A stretch of DNA of 64,000 bases. Source: Jiangella alkaliphila (lineage in GTDB: Bacteria; Actinomycetota; Actinomycetes; Jiangellales; Jiangellaceae). The stretch spans positions 1,674,001 to 1,738,000 of the forward strand of contig NZ_LT629791.1 of NCBI RefSeq assembly GCF_900105925.1, given 5' to 3'. This document shows positions 24,693 to 34,475 of the stretch, piece after piece (the first letter of the stretch is position 1; each line of letters starts with the position of its first letter). Under the pieces are notes generated by a model. That model was not told the DNA's origin, did not search any database, and was given only the letters and a program-made list of their open reading frames with translations. Both the position numbers and the translations under genes were made by a program.

Positions 24693-25979
24693 ATGGCTCA
24701 GGACCACAGGTTGAGCCGGCGCCGGCTGCTGACGATCAGCGCCGGCACGCTCGCCGCAGCCACCATCGTGCCGGCCGTGCCGGCACTGGCCGGTCCGCTG
24801 GCGAGCAACGTGCCCAACCCACTGCTGCCTCCGGGCAAGCGCGGCACCATCCTCTACACCCAGCGCGACGCCACGGCGCGGCGCGGCATCTGGAACAACC
24901 CCGCACCCACCATGGGCCAGCTCGGCGGCCCGAACTTCCCGGCCGACCCGAACGACCTCGGCCCGACGGTGCCGCTGCCGGGCGGCTTCCGCGAGGTCTT
25001 CCTGTTCCTCGCGAACGCCGGCTTCAAGCAGGTCGAGTTCGCCGGGTACAGCCAGCATGCCGAGAACCAGGGCGGCAACGTCCCGCCGCTCACCCAGGGC
25101 AGCACGCTGCTGCGGCAGAACTTCCCGGCCTACCTGAACTACGCCCGGACGCTGCGCGGCTTCCTCGACGAGGCCGGCCTCGAGGCGATCGGCAACCACG
25201 GCTTCATCCCGAACAGCTACCCGGGCGGCCCGAACGGCGGCATGACGGCCGACGACTACGACCGCTTCCAGATCGAGCTCGAGTTCGCCTCGATCATGGG
25301 CATGCCGTACATGGGCACCGGTGGCGACCCGACCGGCAGCTCGGCCAAGGAGTCGTGGGACGTCGCCGGGCAGAAGTGGGAGGCGCTCAACGACCTCGGC
25401 CGCCCGTGGCGCATCTCGATCTACCCGCACAACCACGCCGACGCCTACGGCTTCCTGCAGGACGGCCCGATGGTGCAGGTGACGGTCGACCGGGTGACCG
25501 GCAACCCGCTGCCGCAGCCGCAGATGGTGCGCGGCGAGTCCGGCATCCGCAAGATGCAGTACTACTTGGACATCACCCCCAGCACGAAGTGCTTCTGCGA
25601 GATCGACATCTACTGGGCGACCTCGGCGCAGCACCGGTTCCGCTGGTACTACGACTGGGACGGCCAGCGCCGCGAGAACATCTTCAGCCCGATCGACCAG
25701 ATCGCGGCGCAGCCGCTGCGGTACCCGCTGTACCACGCCAAGGACGGCGAACGCCGTGAGGAGCAGCCGCCCGGCGTCGGCGAGGGCTACCGGATGATCC
25801 CGTTCGGCGACCCGCGCAGCGACATCGACTACGACGCGATCTTCCGCCGGCACCGCCCGCGCGGCTACCACAACCCCAACTACGAGGACGACACCGCTCC
25901 CGGTGGCGCGGCCGACCAGGGCCGGTCGCTGCGGCACGCCGTCATCAGCGGCACCAACATGTCGAACATGGCGCGCTGA
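24693..25979 (+). CDS. Tat-exported sugar phosphate isomerase/AP-endonuclease-like TIM-barrel protein
   Basis: The N-terminus LSRRRLLTISAGTLAAATIV is a twin-arginine signal, so the 428-residue protein is exported folded. The mature part shows the xylose isomerase-like TIM-barrel pattern: FLANAGFKQVEFAGYS, FLDEAGLEAIGNHGF, GMPYMGTGGDPTG, ISIYPHNHADAYGF and CFCEIDIYWAT, with His and Glu/Asp at the strand ends for metal binding. It probably isomerises or epimerises a sugar or polyol outside the membrane. The start has GAGGAG upstream. It is monocistronic and is followed by strong terminator hairpins. Confidence 0.82.
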   Translation: MAQDHRLSRRRLLTISAGTLAAATIVPAVPALAGPLASNVPNPLLPPGKRGTILYTQRDATARRGIWNNPAPTMGQLGGPNFPADPNDLGPTVPLPGGFREVFLFLANAGFKQVEFAGYSQHAENQGGNVPPLTQGSTLLRQNFPAYLNYARTLRGFLDEAGLEAIGNHGFIPNSYPGGPNGGMTADDYDRFQIELEFASIMGMPYMGTGGDPTGSSAKESWDVAGQKWEALNDLGRPWRISIYPHNHADAYGFLQDGPMVQVTVDRVTGNPLPQPQMVRGESGIRKMQYYLDITPSTKCFCEIDIYWATSAQHRFRWYYDWDGQRRENIFSPIDQIAAQPLRYPLYHAKDGERREEQPPGVGEGYRMIPFGDPRSDIDYDAIFRRHRPRGYHNPNYEDDTAPGGAADQGRSLRHAVISGTNMSNMAR

Positions 25980-25984
25980 GACTC

Positions 25985-26077
25985 CCCGGCCGGCCGGGTG
26001 TCCCCCGGCCGGCCGGGTGATCAGCCCCGTTGGTGGGGCGGTGGCTGCTGCGCCGGCTCCGCAGCCACCGCCCCACC
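25985..26077. terminator. Triple hairpin between convergent genes
   Basis: Two copies of the palindrome CCCGGCCGGCCGGG (25985-25998 and 26004-26017) are followed by a perfect 17-bp stem, GGTGGGGCGGTGGCTGC (26032-26048) with GCAGCCACCGCCCCACC (26061-26077), loop 12 bases. This occupies almost the whole gap between the convergent stops at 25979 and 26087. Confidence 0.8.
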
Positions 26078-26086
26078 CCAACGTGC

Positions 26087-29000
26087 TCAGCTCGCCCGGC
26101 TCAGGACCCGTTCGACGTAGGTCGGGGCGGGCTCGTCGGTGGCGATGCGCCCGTCCGCCACTTCGACGACGCGGTCGACCCAGTGCAGCGACTGCGGCCG
26201 GTGCGTGACGACGATCGTCGTGCGGCCGGCCGACGCCACGCGCATGGCCTGGTTGACCTTGCGTTCGCTGGCGAGGTCGAGGTTCGACGTCGCCTCGTCG
26301 AGGATGAGGATGGACGGGTCGCCGAGCAGCGCCCGGGCCAGGCACACCAGCTGCCGTTGACCGGCCGACAGCGACCGGCCCCGTTCGGCCACCACGTGGT
26401 GGTAGCCGCCCGGCAGCCGGGTGATGAACTCGTGCGCCCCGACGGCGCGGGCGGCGGCCTCGACCTCGGCGTCGCTGGCGTCGGGCCGGGCGTAGGCGAT
26501 GTTGTCGCGGATGGTGCGTGAGAACAGGAACGGCTCCTGCGGCACGTACCCGAGGTGCCGCCGATAGCTGGTGACGTCCAGGTCGTCGAGCGGCCGGCCG
26601 TCGACCAGCACGCGGCCGTCGGTGGGGTCGTAGAACCGGGCGACCAGCTTCGACAGCGTGGACTTGCCGGCGCCGGTCCGCCCGACGAACGCGACCCGCT
26701 GGCCGGCCGGCACGTGCAGGTCGACGTCGCGGACGGCGTCGGTGGCGGCGCTGGCGTAGCGCAGCCGGACCTGCTCGAACCGGAGGTCACCGGCGATCGC
26801 GTCGACCGGGACGGCGTCGGGCCGCACCGGCGTCGACGTCTCCAGCGCCAGCAGCGCACGGACCCGGACCAGCCCCGTCCGCGCCCGCTGGTACACGTCG
26901 AACACCGACGACAGCTGCTGGATCGGGGCGAACACCTGGGCGAGGTAGAGCAGGAACGCAATCAGCGTGCCGAGCGCCAGGGTGCCGGCCTCGATGCGCT
27001 GCGCACCGACCCAGAGCACCGCCGCGATGGCCAGCACCGACAGCAGCTCGATCGCGGCCACGTAGACCGAGGTCGCGTACAGCCCGCGCAGGCTGGCCGC
27101 GACGTACTGGCGGCCGAGCACGGCGAACCGCTCGAGGTTCACGGCCTCGCGGCGGAACGCGTGGGTGACGCGGATGCCGGCCATGCTCTCCTGCACGTCG
27201 GCGTTGATCGTCGACAGCAGCTCGCGGGCGTCGTCGTAGGCGACCGAGGCGCGCCGCCGGTACCACCAGGTGACGGCGCCGGCGAACGGCACGACCCCCA
27301 GCACGACCAGTGCCAGCATCGGATCGAGCGCGACGACGACCATCGTCATGCCGGCGAAGGTGGCCACGCTGACGACGGCGTTGATCAGCCCGACCTGGAA
27401 CAGCTGGGCGATCGCGTCGACGTCGGACGTCATGCGGGTCATCACCCGGCCGGCCTGGGTGCGGTCGTAGTAGTCGATGCCCAGCCGTTGCAGCTGACCG
27501 AAGATGCGCACCCGCATCGCCAGCAGCAGCCGCTCGGTGCTGCGCGTCGTCCACAGGTAACCGGTGCGCTGGTCGGCCCAGAGCAGCCCGACCAGCACCG
27601 CCGCGGCGAGGCACACCCACAGCAGCACCGACGTCGAGCCCGCGCGCATGCCGTCGTCGACCGCCTCCTGCACCAGCATCGGGTTGACCAGCGTGATCGC
27701 CGCCTCCAGGACGACCAGCGCGAGGCCGACCAGCAGGCCGCCGACGTACGGGCGCAGGAACGACGCCAGCCGCAGGACGCCTCGGGTGCCGCCCTCACGG
27801 TCGAGGTCGACGTTGGGCGGGTCCTGCGGCGGCGGCAGTGCGGCGATGCGTTCGGCCACCTCGGCCGGTACCGCGAGCTGCAGGCCGGGCAGCGAGCCGG
27901 TGGCGTCCTGCCGCGACTCCCAGGCCGACGCCGTCGCCTCGAACCGTCCTGCCTGGGCGTGCGACATCAGGTCGTCGGGACGCTCGTCGCTGCCCGGGCC
28001 GTCGCCGAACAGGTCGCGGTAGAGGGCGTTGCGTTCCAGCAGTTCGGCGTGGCCGCCCTGGTCGACGACCCGGCCGTCGTCGACGAGGACGACGCGGTCG
28101 GCCAGGCGCAGGGTGGACTCGCGGTAGGCGACCAGCAGGACGGTGCGGCTGGCGAGGAACGGTTCGAGGTTGGCGTGGATGCGTTCCTCGACCTTGACGT
28201 CGACCGAGGAGGTGGCGTCGTCGAGCAGCAGGATGTCGGGCTCGGCCAGCAGCGCCCGGGCCAGCGCGACACGTTGGCGTTGCCCGCCGGACAGGGTGAT
28301 GCCCTGCTCGCCGACCACGGTCTGGTAGCCGTCGGGGAGTGTGTCGATGAACTCGTCGGCCATCGCGGCGCGGGCGGCGGCCTGGATCTGGTCGGGGGTG
28401 GCGTCGGGTTTGCCGTAGGCGATGTTGGCGGCGATGGTGTCGGAGAACAGGAAGCTGTTCTCGAACACCACCCCGATGCGGCGGCGCAGCTCCGGCAGCG
28501 ACCAGCGGCGCACGTCGATGCCGTCGACGGTGACGGTGCCGGCGTCGGCGTCGAAGAAGCGCGGCAGCATCGACAGGGCTGTGGACTTGCCGCAGCCGGA
28601 CGGTCCGACCAGCGCGACGGTCTCGCCGGGCTGGACGTCGAGGGTGAAGCCGCGCAGCACCTGGTGGCCGTCGCCGTCGGCGTAGGCGAAGCGGAGCCGG
28701 TGGAACGACACCGCGCCGCCGCGCTCGTCGGCGGGGATCGGGCGCAGCGGCTCGGTGATCTCCGCCTGCAGGTCGAGCAGTTCGCCGACCCGCTCGGTGG
28801 CGGCCTTGCACAGGGGTGCGTTGGTGAGGACCATGCCGGCGACCCGGGCGGCGCCGATCAGTTCGGCGAGGTAGCCGGTGCAGGCCAGGAACACGCCGAT
28901 GGTGAGCTGGCCCTGGATGACCAGCAGCCCACCGGCCAGCAGCACCAGCACCTGCCCGAACAGCGGCGCGCCCTGCAACGACGCGATGAACGGCGCCCGC

Positions 29001-29839
29001 AGCCGGACCGCCCGGACCCGGGCGCGGAACATGTCGAGCAGGGCGCCGTGCAGCCGCGCGGTCTCGGCCGGCTGCTGCCCGAACGCGCGGACCACCCGGA
29101 CCCCGGTGACGGCCTCTTCGACCCGTGAGGTCATCTCGGCTTCGCGGTCCTGCGCGTCCCAGCCGGCGGCGTAGACCTGCCGGCGTTGCCGGTTGGTGAC
29201 GGCGAACACGACGGCGATGACGGCGACCACGAGGGCGGCGATGAGCGGGGACAGGGTGAACATGACGATGACGGCCAGCAGCGAGGACAGCAGGGTCGCG
29301 GCGACCTGCGGGATCCAGGACAGCAGCATGTGCACGTAGCGCAGGTCGCCGCTGATGCGCGACACCAGCTGCCCGCTCTGCAGCTGGGCGTGGCCGGTGA
29401 AGTCCAGACGCTGCAACGTGTCGTAGACGTCGCGGCGCAGGTCGTCCTGGATGCGGAATGCGGTGGTGCCACCGATGTGGCGCCACCAGGCGGACAGGAA
29501 GAAGCGGGCCACCGCCAGCCCGATGAGCAGCACGATCATCGGCAGCAGCGGCGCGGACCGGGTGTCGATGGCGTCGTCGACCACCCGGCCCTGGGTGACC
29601 GGGACGGCGGCGACGGTGACCGCCCAGGCCAAGGCCACGACGACGGAGACGATCAGGGTGCCGCGGTGGCGGAGGAGGTACGGAGCGAGCCGACGGAACG
29701 TGCCGGGCGGCTGTGAGGGTTCGGCTGACGCGACGGCGGCCGAGGGCGTTGACGGTGTGGCGGTCTGGGCTGAGGGGCGCGCGGACGCGGTGCGGCTGGG
29801 CACAGGGATCTCCCGTAGCAGCGGGTTGGATGTGAACAC
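26087..29839 (-). CDS. Fused heterodimeric ABC exporter (TMD-NBD-TMD-NBD) with one degenerate ATPase site
   Basis: One 1250-residue chain holds two full ABC exporter halves. Half 1 has membrane segments at about residues 55-330 and NBD1 with Walker A 412-420, signature LSGGQ 516-520 and Walker B LLLDD ending at D541. The catalytic Glu is Asp, the H-loop His is Tyr (Y572) and the Q-loop Gln is Glu (FENSF). Half 2 has membrane segments at about 695-970 and NBD2 with Walker A 1053-1061, Q1101, LSAGQ 1157-1161, E1182 and H1213, which looks normal. This is the asymmetry of TM287/288- or BmrCD-type multidrug exporters, which are normally two genes. The start codon is uncertain (GTG at 29839). Confidence 0.93.
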   Translation of the reverse strand: MFTSNPLLREIPVPSRTASARPSAQTATPSTPSAAVASAEPSQPPGTFRRLAPYLLRHRGTLIVSVVVALAWAVTVAAVPVTQGRVVDDAIDTRSAPLLPMIVLLIGLAVARFFLSAWWRHIGGTTAFRIQDDLRRDVYDTLQRLDFTGHAQLQSGQLVSRISGDLRYVHMLLSWIPQVAATLLSSLLAVIVMFTLSPLIAALVVAVIAVVFAVTNRQRRQVYAAGWDAQDREAEMTSRVEEAVTGVRVVRAFGQQPAETARLHGALLDMFRARVRAVRLRAPFIASLQGAPLFGQVLVLLAGGLLVIQGQLTIGVFLACTGYLAELIGAARVAGMVLTNAPLCKAATERVGELLDLQAEITEPLRPIPADERGGAVSFHRLRFAYADGDGHQVLRGFTLDVQPGETVALVGPSGCGKSTALSMLPRFFDADAGTVTVDGIDVRRWSLPELRRRIGVVFENSFLFSDTIAANIAYGKPDATPDQIQAAARAAMADEFIDTLPDGYQTVVGEQGITLSGGQRQRVALARALLAEPDILLLDDATSSVDVKVEERIHANLEPFLASRTVLLVAYRESTLRLADRVVLVDDGRVVDQGGHAELLERNALYRDLFGDGPGSDERPDDLMSHAQAGRFEATASAWESRQDATGSLPGLQLAVPAEVAERIAALPPPQDPPNVDLDREGGTRGVLRLASFLRPYVGGLLVGLALVVLEAAITLVNPMLVQEAVDDGMRAGSTSVLLWVCLAAAVLVGLLWADQRTGYLWTTRSTERLLLAMRVRIFGQLQRLGIDYYDRTQAGRVMTRMTSDVDAIAQLFQVGLINAVVSVATFAGMTMVVVALDPMLALVVLGVVPFAGAVTWWYRRRASVAYDDARELLSTINADVQESMAGIRVTHAFRREAVNLERFAVLGRQYVAASLRGLYATSVYVAAIELLSVLAIAAVLWVGAQRIEAGTLALGTLIAFLLYLAQVFAPIQQLSSVFDVYQRARTGLVRVRALLALETSTPVRPDAVPVDAIAGDLRFEQVRLRYASAATDAVRDVDLHVPAGQRVAFVGRTGAGKSTLSKLVARFYDPTDGRVLVDGRPLDDLDVTSYRRHLGYVPQEPFLFSRTIRDNIAYARPDASDAEVEAAARAVGAHEFITRLPGGYHHVVAERGRSLSAGQRQLVCLARALLGDPSILILDEATSNLDLASERKVNQAMRVASAGRTTIVVTHRPQSLHWVDRVVEVADGRIATDEPAPTYVERVLSRAS

Positions 29840-29885
29840 CCCGACTGGGGCCGCAGAAATGCCTACGCCCGGTTGGCCGGGCGGA

Positions 29886-30482
29886 TCAACGGTCCGGCGC
29901 CAACTCCGCGACGTCGATGTCGACCCGGAACGGCGCCCTGATCGTCGCCGTCTGACCGGCCGTCCACGTGCCCGCTTCGGTGTATGCGTCGCCGCCGTGG
30001 GGCAGCGCGTAGGCGGTCAGGCTGAGCTCGGGCTGGAACTCGACCCGCCAGAAGTGTGGGATGCCGGCTTCGGCGTACTTGGCGGGCTTGAGGAACCGGT
30101 CGGTCGACTTCGACCCCGGCGACACCACCTCGACTACGAGCAACAGCTCGGACGGATGGGCGAGGCGGCGACCCCGCCGGACGGCATCGCGTCGCACGAC
30201 CGTGACGTCTGGGATCAGGTAACTGGGATCCATGTCGATGCCCGGCGATCCGAGGACCAGATGATCGGCGGGCACGGCGTCCTTGATGAGATCACGCAGC
30301 TTCAGCCAGAGACCTTCGTGGTAGAGCCCAGGCGGCGGTGTCATGAGCAGGCCGCCGTCGATGATCTCGAACCGCCAGTCTGACTCGGGCAGTGCGAGCA
30401 GATCGTCGAAAGTCCATCGCCCAGGCCCGATCGGAACCTCGAGCTTCGCCCTTTCGACCGCCGGCATGTCGACCACCACCAT
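29886..30482 (-). CDS. Uma2 family endonuclease-like protein (DUF820)
   Basis: A 198-residue Uma2/DUF820 protein with WTFDDLLALPESDWRFEIIDGGLLM at the front, then YLIPDVTVVRRD and LLVVEVVSPGSKSTDR. The D...EVxS pattern is the PD-(D/E)xK nuclease-like core. The cellular role of these abundant proteins in actinomycetes and cyanobacteria is not established. The ATG at 30480-30482 follows a GAGGAG. It is leftward and followed 46 bp later by the ABC exporter gene, so the two may share a transcript. Confidence 0.85.
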   Translation of the reverse strand: MVVVDMPAVERAKLEVPIGPGRWTFDDLLALPESDWRFEIIDGGLLMTPPPGLYHEGLWLKLRDLIKDAVPADHLVLGSPGIDMDPSYLIPDVTVVRRDAVRRGRRLAHPSELLLVVEVVSPGSKSTDRFLKPAKYAEAGIPHFWRVEFQPELSLTAYALPHGGDAYTEAGTWTAGQTATIRAPFRVDIDVAELAPDR

Positions 30483-30664
30483 CTGGGTTCTTCTCCTCTC
30501 GTCAGTCTCGCACTGCTGTTCGGCATGTCGCCACTCTTGCGCCGGCCGCGGCCGGGATCCACCGGCGAATCGCGAAATGTGGACAACTCGGCGAACCGGC
30601 CGGGCCTGTGGACAACGGGCCGAACGGCTGATTCCTCGGATCGCACCAATCCGCGGCGTGGACC

Positions 30665-32275
30665 GTGTCGAACACGGGGCATGATCGCGACGACGCACCG
30701 GTGGGGACCCGCGGCCTGGCCGCGCTGGCCGGGATCGCGGCCGGCGGCCTCACCCTGGGCGTCGGCGAGCTGGTCGCGGCGCTGGTGGTGGAGCCGGCGG
30801 CGGCGCCGTTCCTGGCGGTCGGCAACACCTTCGTCGACCTGACACCGGAGTGGTTGAAGAGCTTCGCCATCCGGACGTTCGGCGAGAACGACAAGCAGGT
30901 CCTGCTGGGCGGGATGGCCGGGGTGCTGCTGGTGCTGTCGGCGATCGGCGGTGTGCTGGAGCGGTGGCGGCGCCGGGCCGGGGTGGCGGTGCTGCTGCTG
31001 CTGGGCGGGGTGGCGGTCGCCGCCGCGCTCGGCCGGCCTACGGCCACGGCCGCCTGGGCGCTGCCGAGCCTCGCCGGCGTCGTCGCGGGCGCCGCCGCGC
31101 TCACGTTGATGGTGGGCCGGCTCCGCGACCGCGCTCCGGCGGCCGACCAGACTCGCGCGGTGGATGCGGACCCGAGCACGTCGGGGGAGTCCGCATCTGC
31201 CGCGCGGCCGCCGCGGCGGCAGGTGCTGCTGCTCACCGCGGCCGTGGCCGGGATGGCGGTCCTGACGGCGATCGGCGGGCGGCGGTTCGGGCGGACGCTG
31301 GCCGAGGTGCGCGAGGCGAGGGACGCGCTGCGACTGCCGGCGCCGGCCGACACGGCGGCACCGGTCCCGGCCGGCGCCGAGCTCGACGTCGCCGGGATGA
31401 CGCCGTTCACGACCCCGAACCGCGACTTCTACCGCGTCGACACCGCGCTCGACCTGCCGCGAGTGGTGCCGGAGGAGTGGCGGCTGCGGATCCACGGCAT
31501 GGTCGGCCAGGAGGTGGAGCTGGACTTCGAGGACCTCCTCGGGTTGGACCTGGTGGAGCGGATGATCACGCTCACCTGCGTCTCCAACGAGGTCGGTGGC
31601 GAGCTGGCCGGCAACGCGGTCTGGCTCGGCTACCCCTTGAACGACCTGCTGGACCGCGCCGACCCGAGCCCCGACGCCGACATGCTGCTGTCGACCAGCG
31701 TCGACGGGTTCACGGCGGGCACACCGCTGGACGTCGTCAGGGACGGGCGCGACGCGCTGCTGGCGGTCGGCATGAACGGCGAGCCGCTGCCGATCGCGCA
31801 CGGGTTCCCGGCCCGGCTGGTCGTCCCCGGCCTCTACGGCTACGTCTCGGCCACCAAGTGGGTGACGGAGCTGGAGCTGACCCGGTTCGACCGCGCCTCC
31901 GCCTACTGGACCGACCGTGGCTGGGCCGCCGAGGCGCCGATCAAGACGGCCTCGCGCATCGACGTCCCGGGGTCGTTCGCCGAGGTGGCGGCCGGCCGCA
32001 CCGTCGTCGCCGGTGTCGCGTGGGCGCAGCACCGCGGCGTCACCGGTGTCGAGGTGCAGGTGGACGACGGCGACTGGCGGGCCGCGCGGCTCGCCGACGA
32101 GGCGTCGGTGGACACCTGGCGGCAGTGGTCGTGGGAGTGGGACGCCGAGCCGGGCAACCACACCCTCCGGGTCCGCGCCACCGACGGCGCGGGCGACCGG
32201 CAGACCGACGAGCAGGCGCCGCCGTTCCCGGAGGGGTCCAGCGGCTGGCATTCGGTGGTGGTGCGCGTGACCTGA
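30665..32275 (+). CDS. Membrane-anchored sulfite oxidase-type molybdopterin oxidoreductase
   Basis: The 536-residue protein starts with about five membrane segments (residues 10-210), followed by an extracytoplasmic catalytic domain of the sulfite oxidase/YedY class. The Mo-ligand Cys sits in MITLTCVSNEVGG, and substrate/cofactor-site regions include PARLVVPGLYGYVSATKWV. The C-terminal Mo-co dimerisation domain (VEVQVDDGDWR ... WSWEWDAEPGNHTLRVRATDG) is complete. It oxidises or reduces an unknown small substrate outside the membrane. The GTG at 30665 is used. A fasciclin lipoprotein follows 54 bp later. Confidence 0.9.
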   Translation: MSNTGHDRDDAPVGTRGLAALAGIAAGGLTLGVGELVAALVVEPAAAPFLAVGNTFVDLTPEWLKSFAIRTFGENDKQVLLGGMAGVLLVLSAIGGVLERWRRRAGVAVLLLLGGVAVAAALGRPTATAAWALPSLAGVVAGAAALTLMVGRLRDRAPAADQTRAVDADPSTSGESASAARPPRRQVLLLTAAVAGMAVLTAIGGRRFGRTLAEVREARDALRLPAPADTAAPVPAGAELDVAGMTPFTTPNRDFYRVDTALDLPRVVPEEWRLRIHGMVGQEVELDFEDLLGLDLVERMITLTCVSNEVGGELAGNAVWLGYPLNDLLDRADPSPDADMLLSTSVDGFTAGTPLDVVRDGRDALLAVGMNGEPLPIAHGFPARLVVPGLYGYVSATKWVTELELTRFDRASAYWTDRGWAAEAPIKTASRIDVPGSFAEVAAGRTVVAGVAWAQHRGVTGVEVQVDDGDWRAARLADEASVDTWRQWSWEWDAEPGNHTLRVRATDGAGDRQTDEQAPPFPEGSSGWHSVVVRVT

Positions 32276-32329
32276 CTCCAGGGCACCACCAGCACAGCAC
32301 ACCGAACCGACACCACGAAAGGAACCACC

Positions 32330-33016
32330 ATGAAGCTCCTGACCAGGCGAGTCCCCGTCCTGCTGGCGACGGCGGCCGCACTCACCCTGACCCTGTCCGC
32401 CTGTAGCGACGACGACGGAGACGACTCGACGGCGAGCGGCAACGGCGACAGCACCTCCGCACCCGAGGAGGAGACCACCGAACCGGCCGACGAGCCGGCC
32501 GACGAGATGACGGAGGAGCCGATGGCCGGCCCGGTCGGTCCGGGCTGCGCCGACTACGCCTCCCAGGTCCCCGACGGCGAGGGCTCGGTCGAGGGCATGT
32601 CCGACGACCCGGTCGCCGTGGCCGCGTCGAACAACCCGATCCTCACGACGCTGGTCTCCGCGGTGTCCGGCCAGCTGAACCCGCAGGTCAACCTGGTCGA
32701 CACGCTCAACGGCGCCGAGTTCACCGTCTTCGCGCCGGTGGACGACGCGTTCGCCGCGGTCGACCAGGGCACGCTGGACACCCTCGCCACCGACGCGGAC
32801 CTGCTGACGACGGTGCTGACGTACCACGTGGTGCCCGGCCAGCTCTCGCCCGACCAGGTGGTCGGCGAGCAGGCCACGGTCCAGGGTGCACCGGTCACCG
32901 TCGCCGGCACGGCGGACGCGCTGACGGTCAACGGCGCCAACGTCATCTGCGGCGGCGTCACGACGGCCAACGCGACCGTCTATCTGATCGACGGCGTGCT
33001 CATGCCGCCGATGTGA
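32330..33016 (+). CDS. Fasciclin (FAS1) domain lipoprotein
   Basis: A 228-residue lipoprotein with a signal peptide ending in LTLSAC, then an acidic Asp/Glu/Ser/Thr-rich spacer (about residues 25-70) and one FAS1 domain. The domain shows [38 protein letters not shown] and [25 protein letters not shown]. In mycobacteria the FAS1 proteins MPT70/MPT83 are the main SigK targets, and a sigK-rskA pair lies 1.5 kb downstream here. GAAAGGA precedes the ATG. Confidence 0.92.
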   Translation: MKLLTRRVPVLLATAAALTLTLSACSDDDGDDSTASGNGDSTSAPEEETTEPADEPADEMTEEPMAGPVGPGCADYASQVPDGEGSVEGMSDDPVAVAASNNPILTTLVSAVSGQLNPQVNLVDTLNGAEFTVFAPVDDAFAAVDQGTLDTLATDADLLTTVLTYHVVPGQLSPDQVVGEQATVQGAPVTVAGTADALTVNGANVICGGVTTANATVYLIDGVLMPPM

Positions 33017-33030
33017 TCCACGCTGGAGCC

Positions 33031-34356
33031 ATGACGGAGGATCGCCACACCGCGGTGGTGCTGTTCACCCGCGACCTGCGCGTGCACGACCACCCGGCGC
33101 TGGCCGCCGCCGTCGAGCAGGCCGGCCGGGTGGTGCCGCTGTTCGTGCTCGACGACGCGATCCTCACCGGCCGGAACGCCGCGCCCAACCGCGCGGCGTT
33201 CCTCGCCGGTGCGCTGGCCGACCTGCGTGAGCAGCTGCGCCGCCGGGGCGGCGACCTGGTGTTGCGCCGCGGCGACGTGGTCGCCGAGACGATGGCGGTG
33301 GTGACCGCGACCGGCGCGACGTCACTCCTGTGCAGCGCCGACGTCAGCGGCTACGCACAGCGCCGCGAGCACCGGCTGGCCGCCGCCTGTGCGCAGCGGC
33401 GGGTCCGGTTCCGTGCCTACCCCGGCGTGACGGTGGTGCCGCCCGGCGAGCTGGTCCCCGCCGGCGGCGACCATTACCGCGTGTTCACCCCGTTCTGGCG
33501 CGCCTGGGACAAGGCCGCCTGGCGCGACCAGCTGCCGGCGCCGCGGGCCGTCCCCGCCGCCGGCCTCGACCGGATCGGCCGGCTCCCGTCGGTGGACGAG
33601 CTGGTAGCCGACGGCGCCACCTCGCCCGACCTGCCCGCGGGTGGGGAGACGGCCGGACGGAGCCTGCTGGACGCCGCCGCCGAGCGGGCCGGCGCAGGCG
33701 GGCCGGATCTCGACGACCTGGCCGGCGACCACACGTCGCGGCTGAGCCCGTACCTGCACTTCGGCTGCGTGTCGCCGCTGGAGGTGGCGAACCGGCTGGC
33801 CGACCGAGCGCCGGAGCAGGTCAGGCAGCTGGCCTGGCGCGACTTCCACCATCAGGTGACGGCGGCGGTCCCCGCGATCGCCCACCGCGACTACCGCGAC
33901 CGCGACATCGTCTGGCGCGACGACCCGGACGCCCTCGACGCCTGGCGGCGCGGCCAGACCGGCGTGCCGATCGTCGACGCCGGGATGCGGCAGCTGCTGC
34001 GCGAGGGCTGGATGCACAACCGCGCCCGGCTGGTCACGGCGTCGTTCCTCACCAAAACGCTGCGGATCGACTGGCGGGCCGGCGCCGCGCACTTCTTCGG
34101 CTGGCTGGTCGACGGCGACGTCGCGAACAACGCGGGCAACTGGCAGTGGGTGGCCGGCACCGGCAACGACACCCGGCCCAACCGGGTGCTCAACCCGCTG
34201 CGCCAGGCCAGGCGGTTCGATCCCGGCGGCGCCTACGTGCGCCGCCACATTCCCGAACTGGCCGGGCTCGACGGACCGGCAGTGCACACGCCGTGGACGC
34301 TGCCGGACGACCGCCGCAAGGAGCTGGACTATCCGGACCCGCTGATCGACCTCTGA
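33031..34356 (+). CDS. phr: Deoxyribodipyrimidine photolyase
   Basis: Repairs cyclobutane pyrimidine dimers in light. The 441-residue protein has the N-terminal antenna domain (VVLFTRDLRVHDHPAL) and the FAD-binding domain with SPYLHFGCVSP, WRDFHHQV, GVPIVDAGMRQL, MHNRARLVTASFL and NAGNWQWVAGTGNDTRPNR. These identify a class I CPD photolyase. The ATG at 33031 is preferred over a GTG overlapping the previous stop. It is tightly linked to the fasciclin gene. Photolyases also occur near SigK-type loci, pointing to light/redox stress. Confidence 0.93.
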   Translation: MTEDRHTAVVLFTRDLRVHDHPALAAAVEQAGRVVPLFVLDDAILTGRNAAPNRAAFLAGALADLREQLRRRGGDLVLRRGDVVAETMAVVTATGATSLLCSADVSGYAQRREHRLAAACAQRRVRFRAYPGVTVVPPGELVPAGGDHYRVFTPFWRAWDKAAWRDQLPAPRAVPAAGLDRIGRLPSVDELVADGATSPDLPAGGETAGRSLLDAAAERAGAGGPDLDDLAGDHTSRLSPYLHFGCVSPLEVANRLADRAPEQVRQLAWRDFHHQVTAAVPAIAHRDYRDRDIVWRDDPDALDAWRRGQTGVPIVDAGMRQLLREGWMHNRARLVTASFLTKTLRIDWRAGAAHFFGWLVDGDVANNAGNWQWVAGTGNDTRPNRVLNPLRQARRFDPGGAYVRRHIPELAGLDGPAVHTPWTLPDDRRKELDYPDPLIDL

Positions 34357-34407
34357 CGCCGTCGGCACAGGTATACCCAGCTGGAGGTGCGCCGTTTCCC
34401 GTCGGAC

Positions 34408-34434
34408 CAATCCGCTCGCCCCGCGGCGCCGAAC
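34408..34434 (+). promoter_or_regulatory. Candidate SigK-type promoter before sigK
   Basis: CAATCC (34408-34413) and CCGAAC (34429-34434) resemble the mycobacterial SigK consensus CCATCC...CCGAAT, with a slightly short 15-base spacer. It lies 42 bp before the sigK ATG, so it would give autoregulation. The match is partial. Confidence 0.3.
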
Positions 34435-34475
34435 ACTCCATAGTCAGGGTGCACGATGACGGTGGAGGATGCTCG

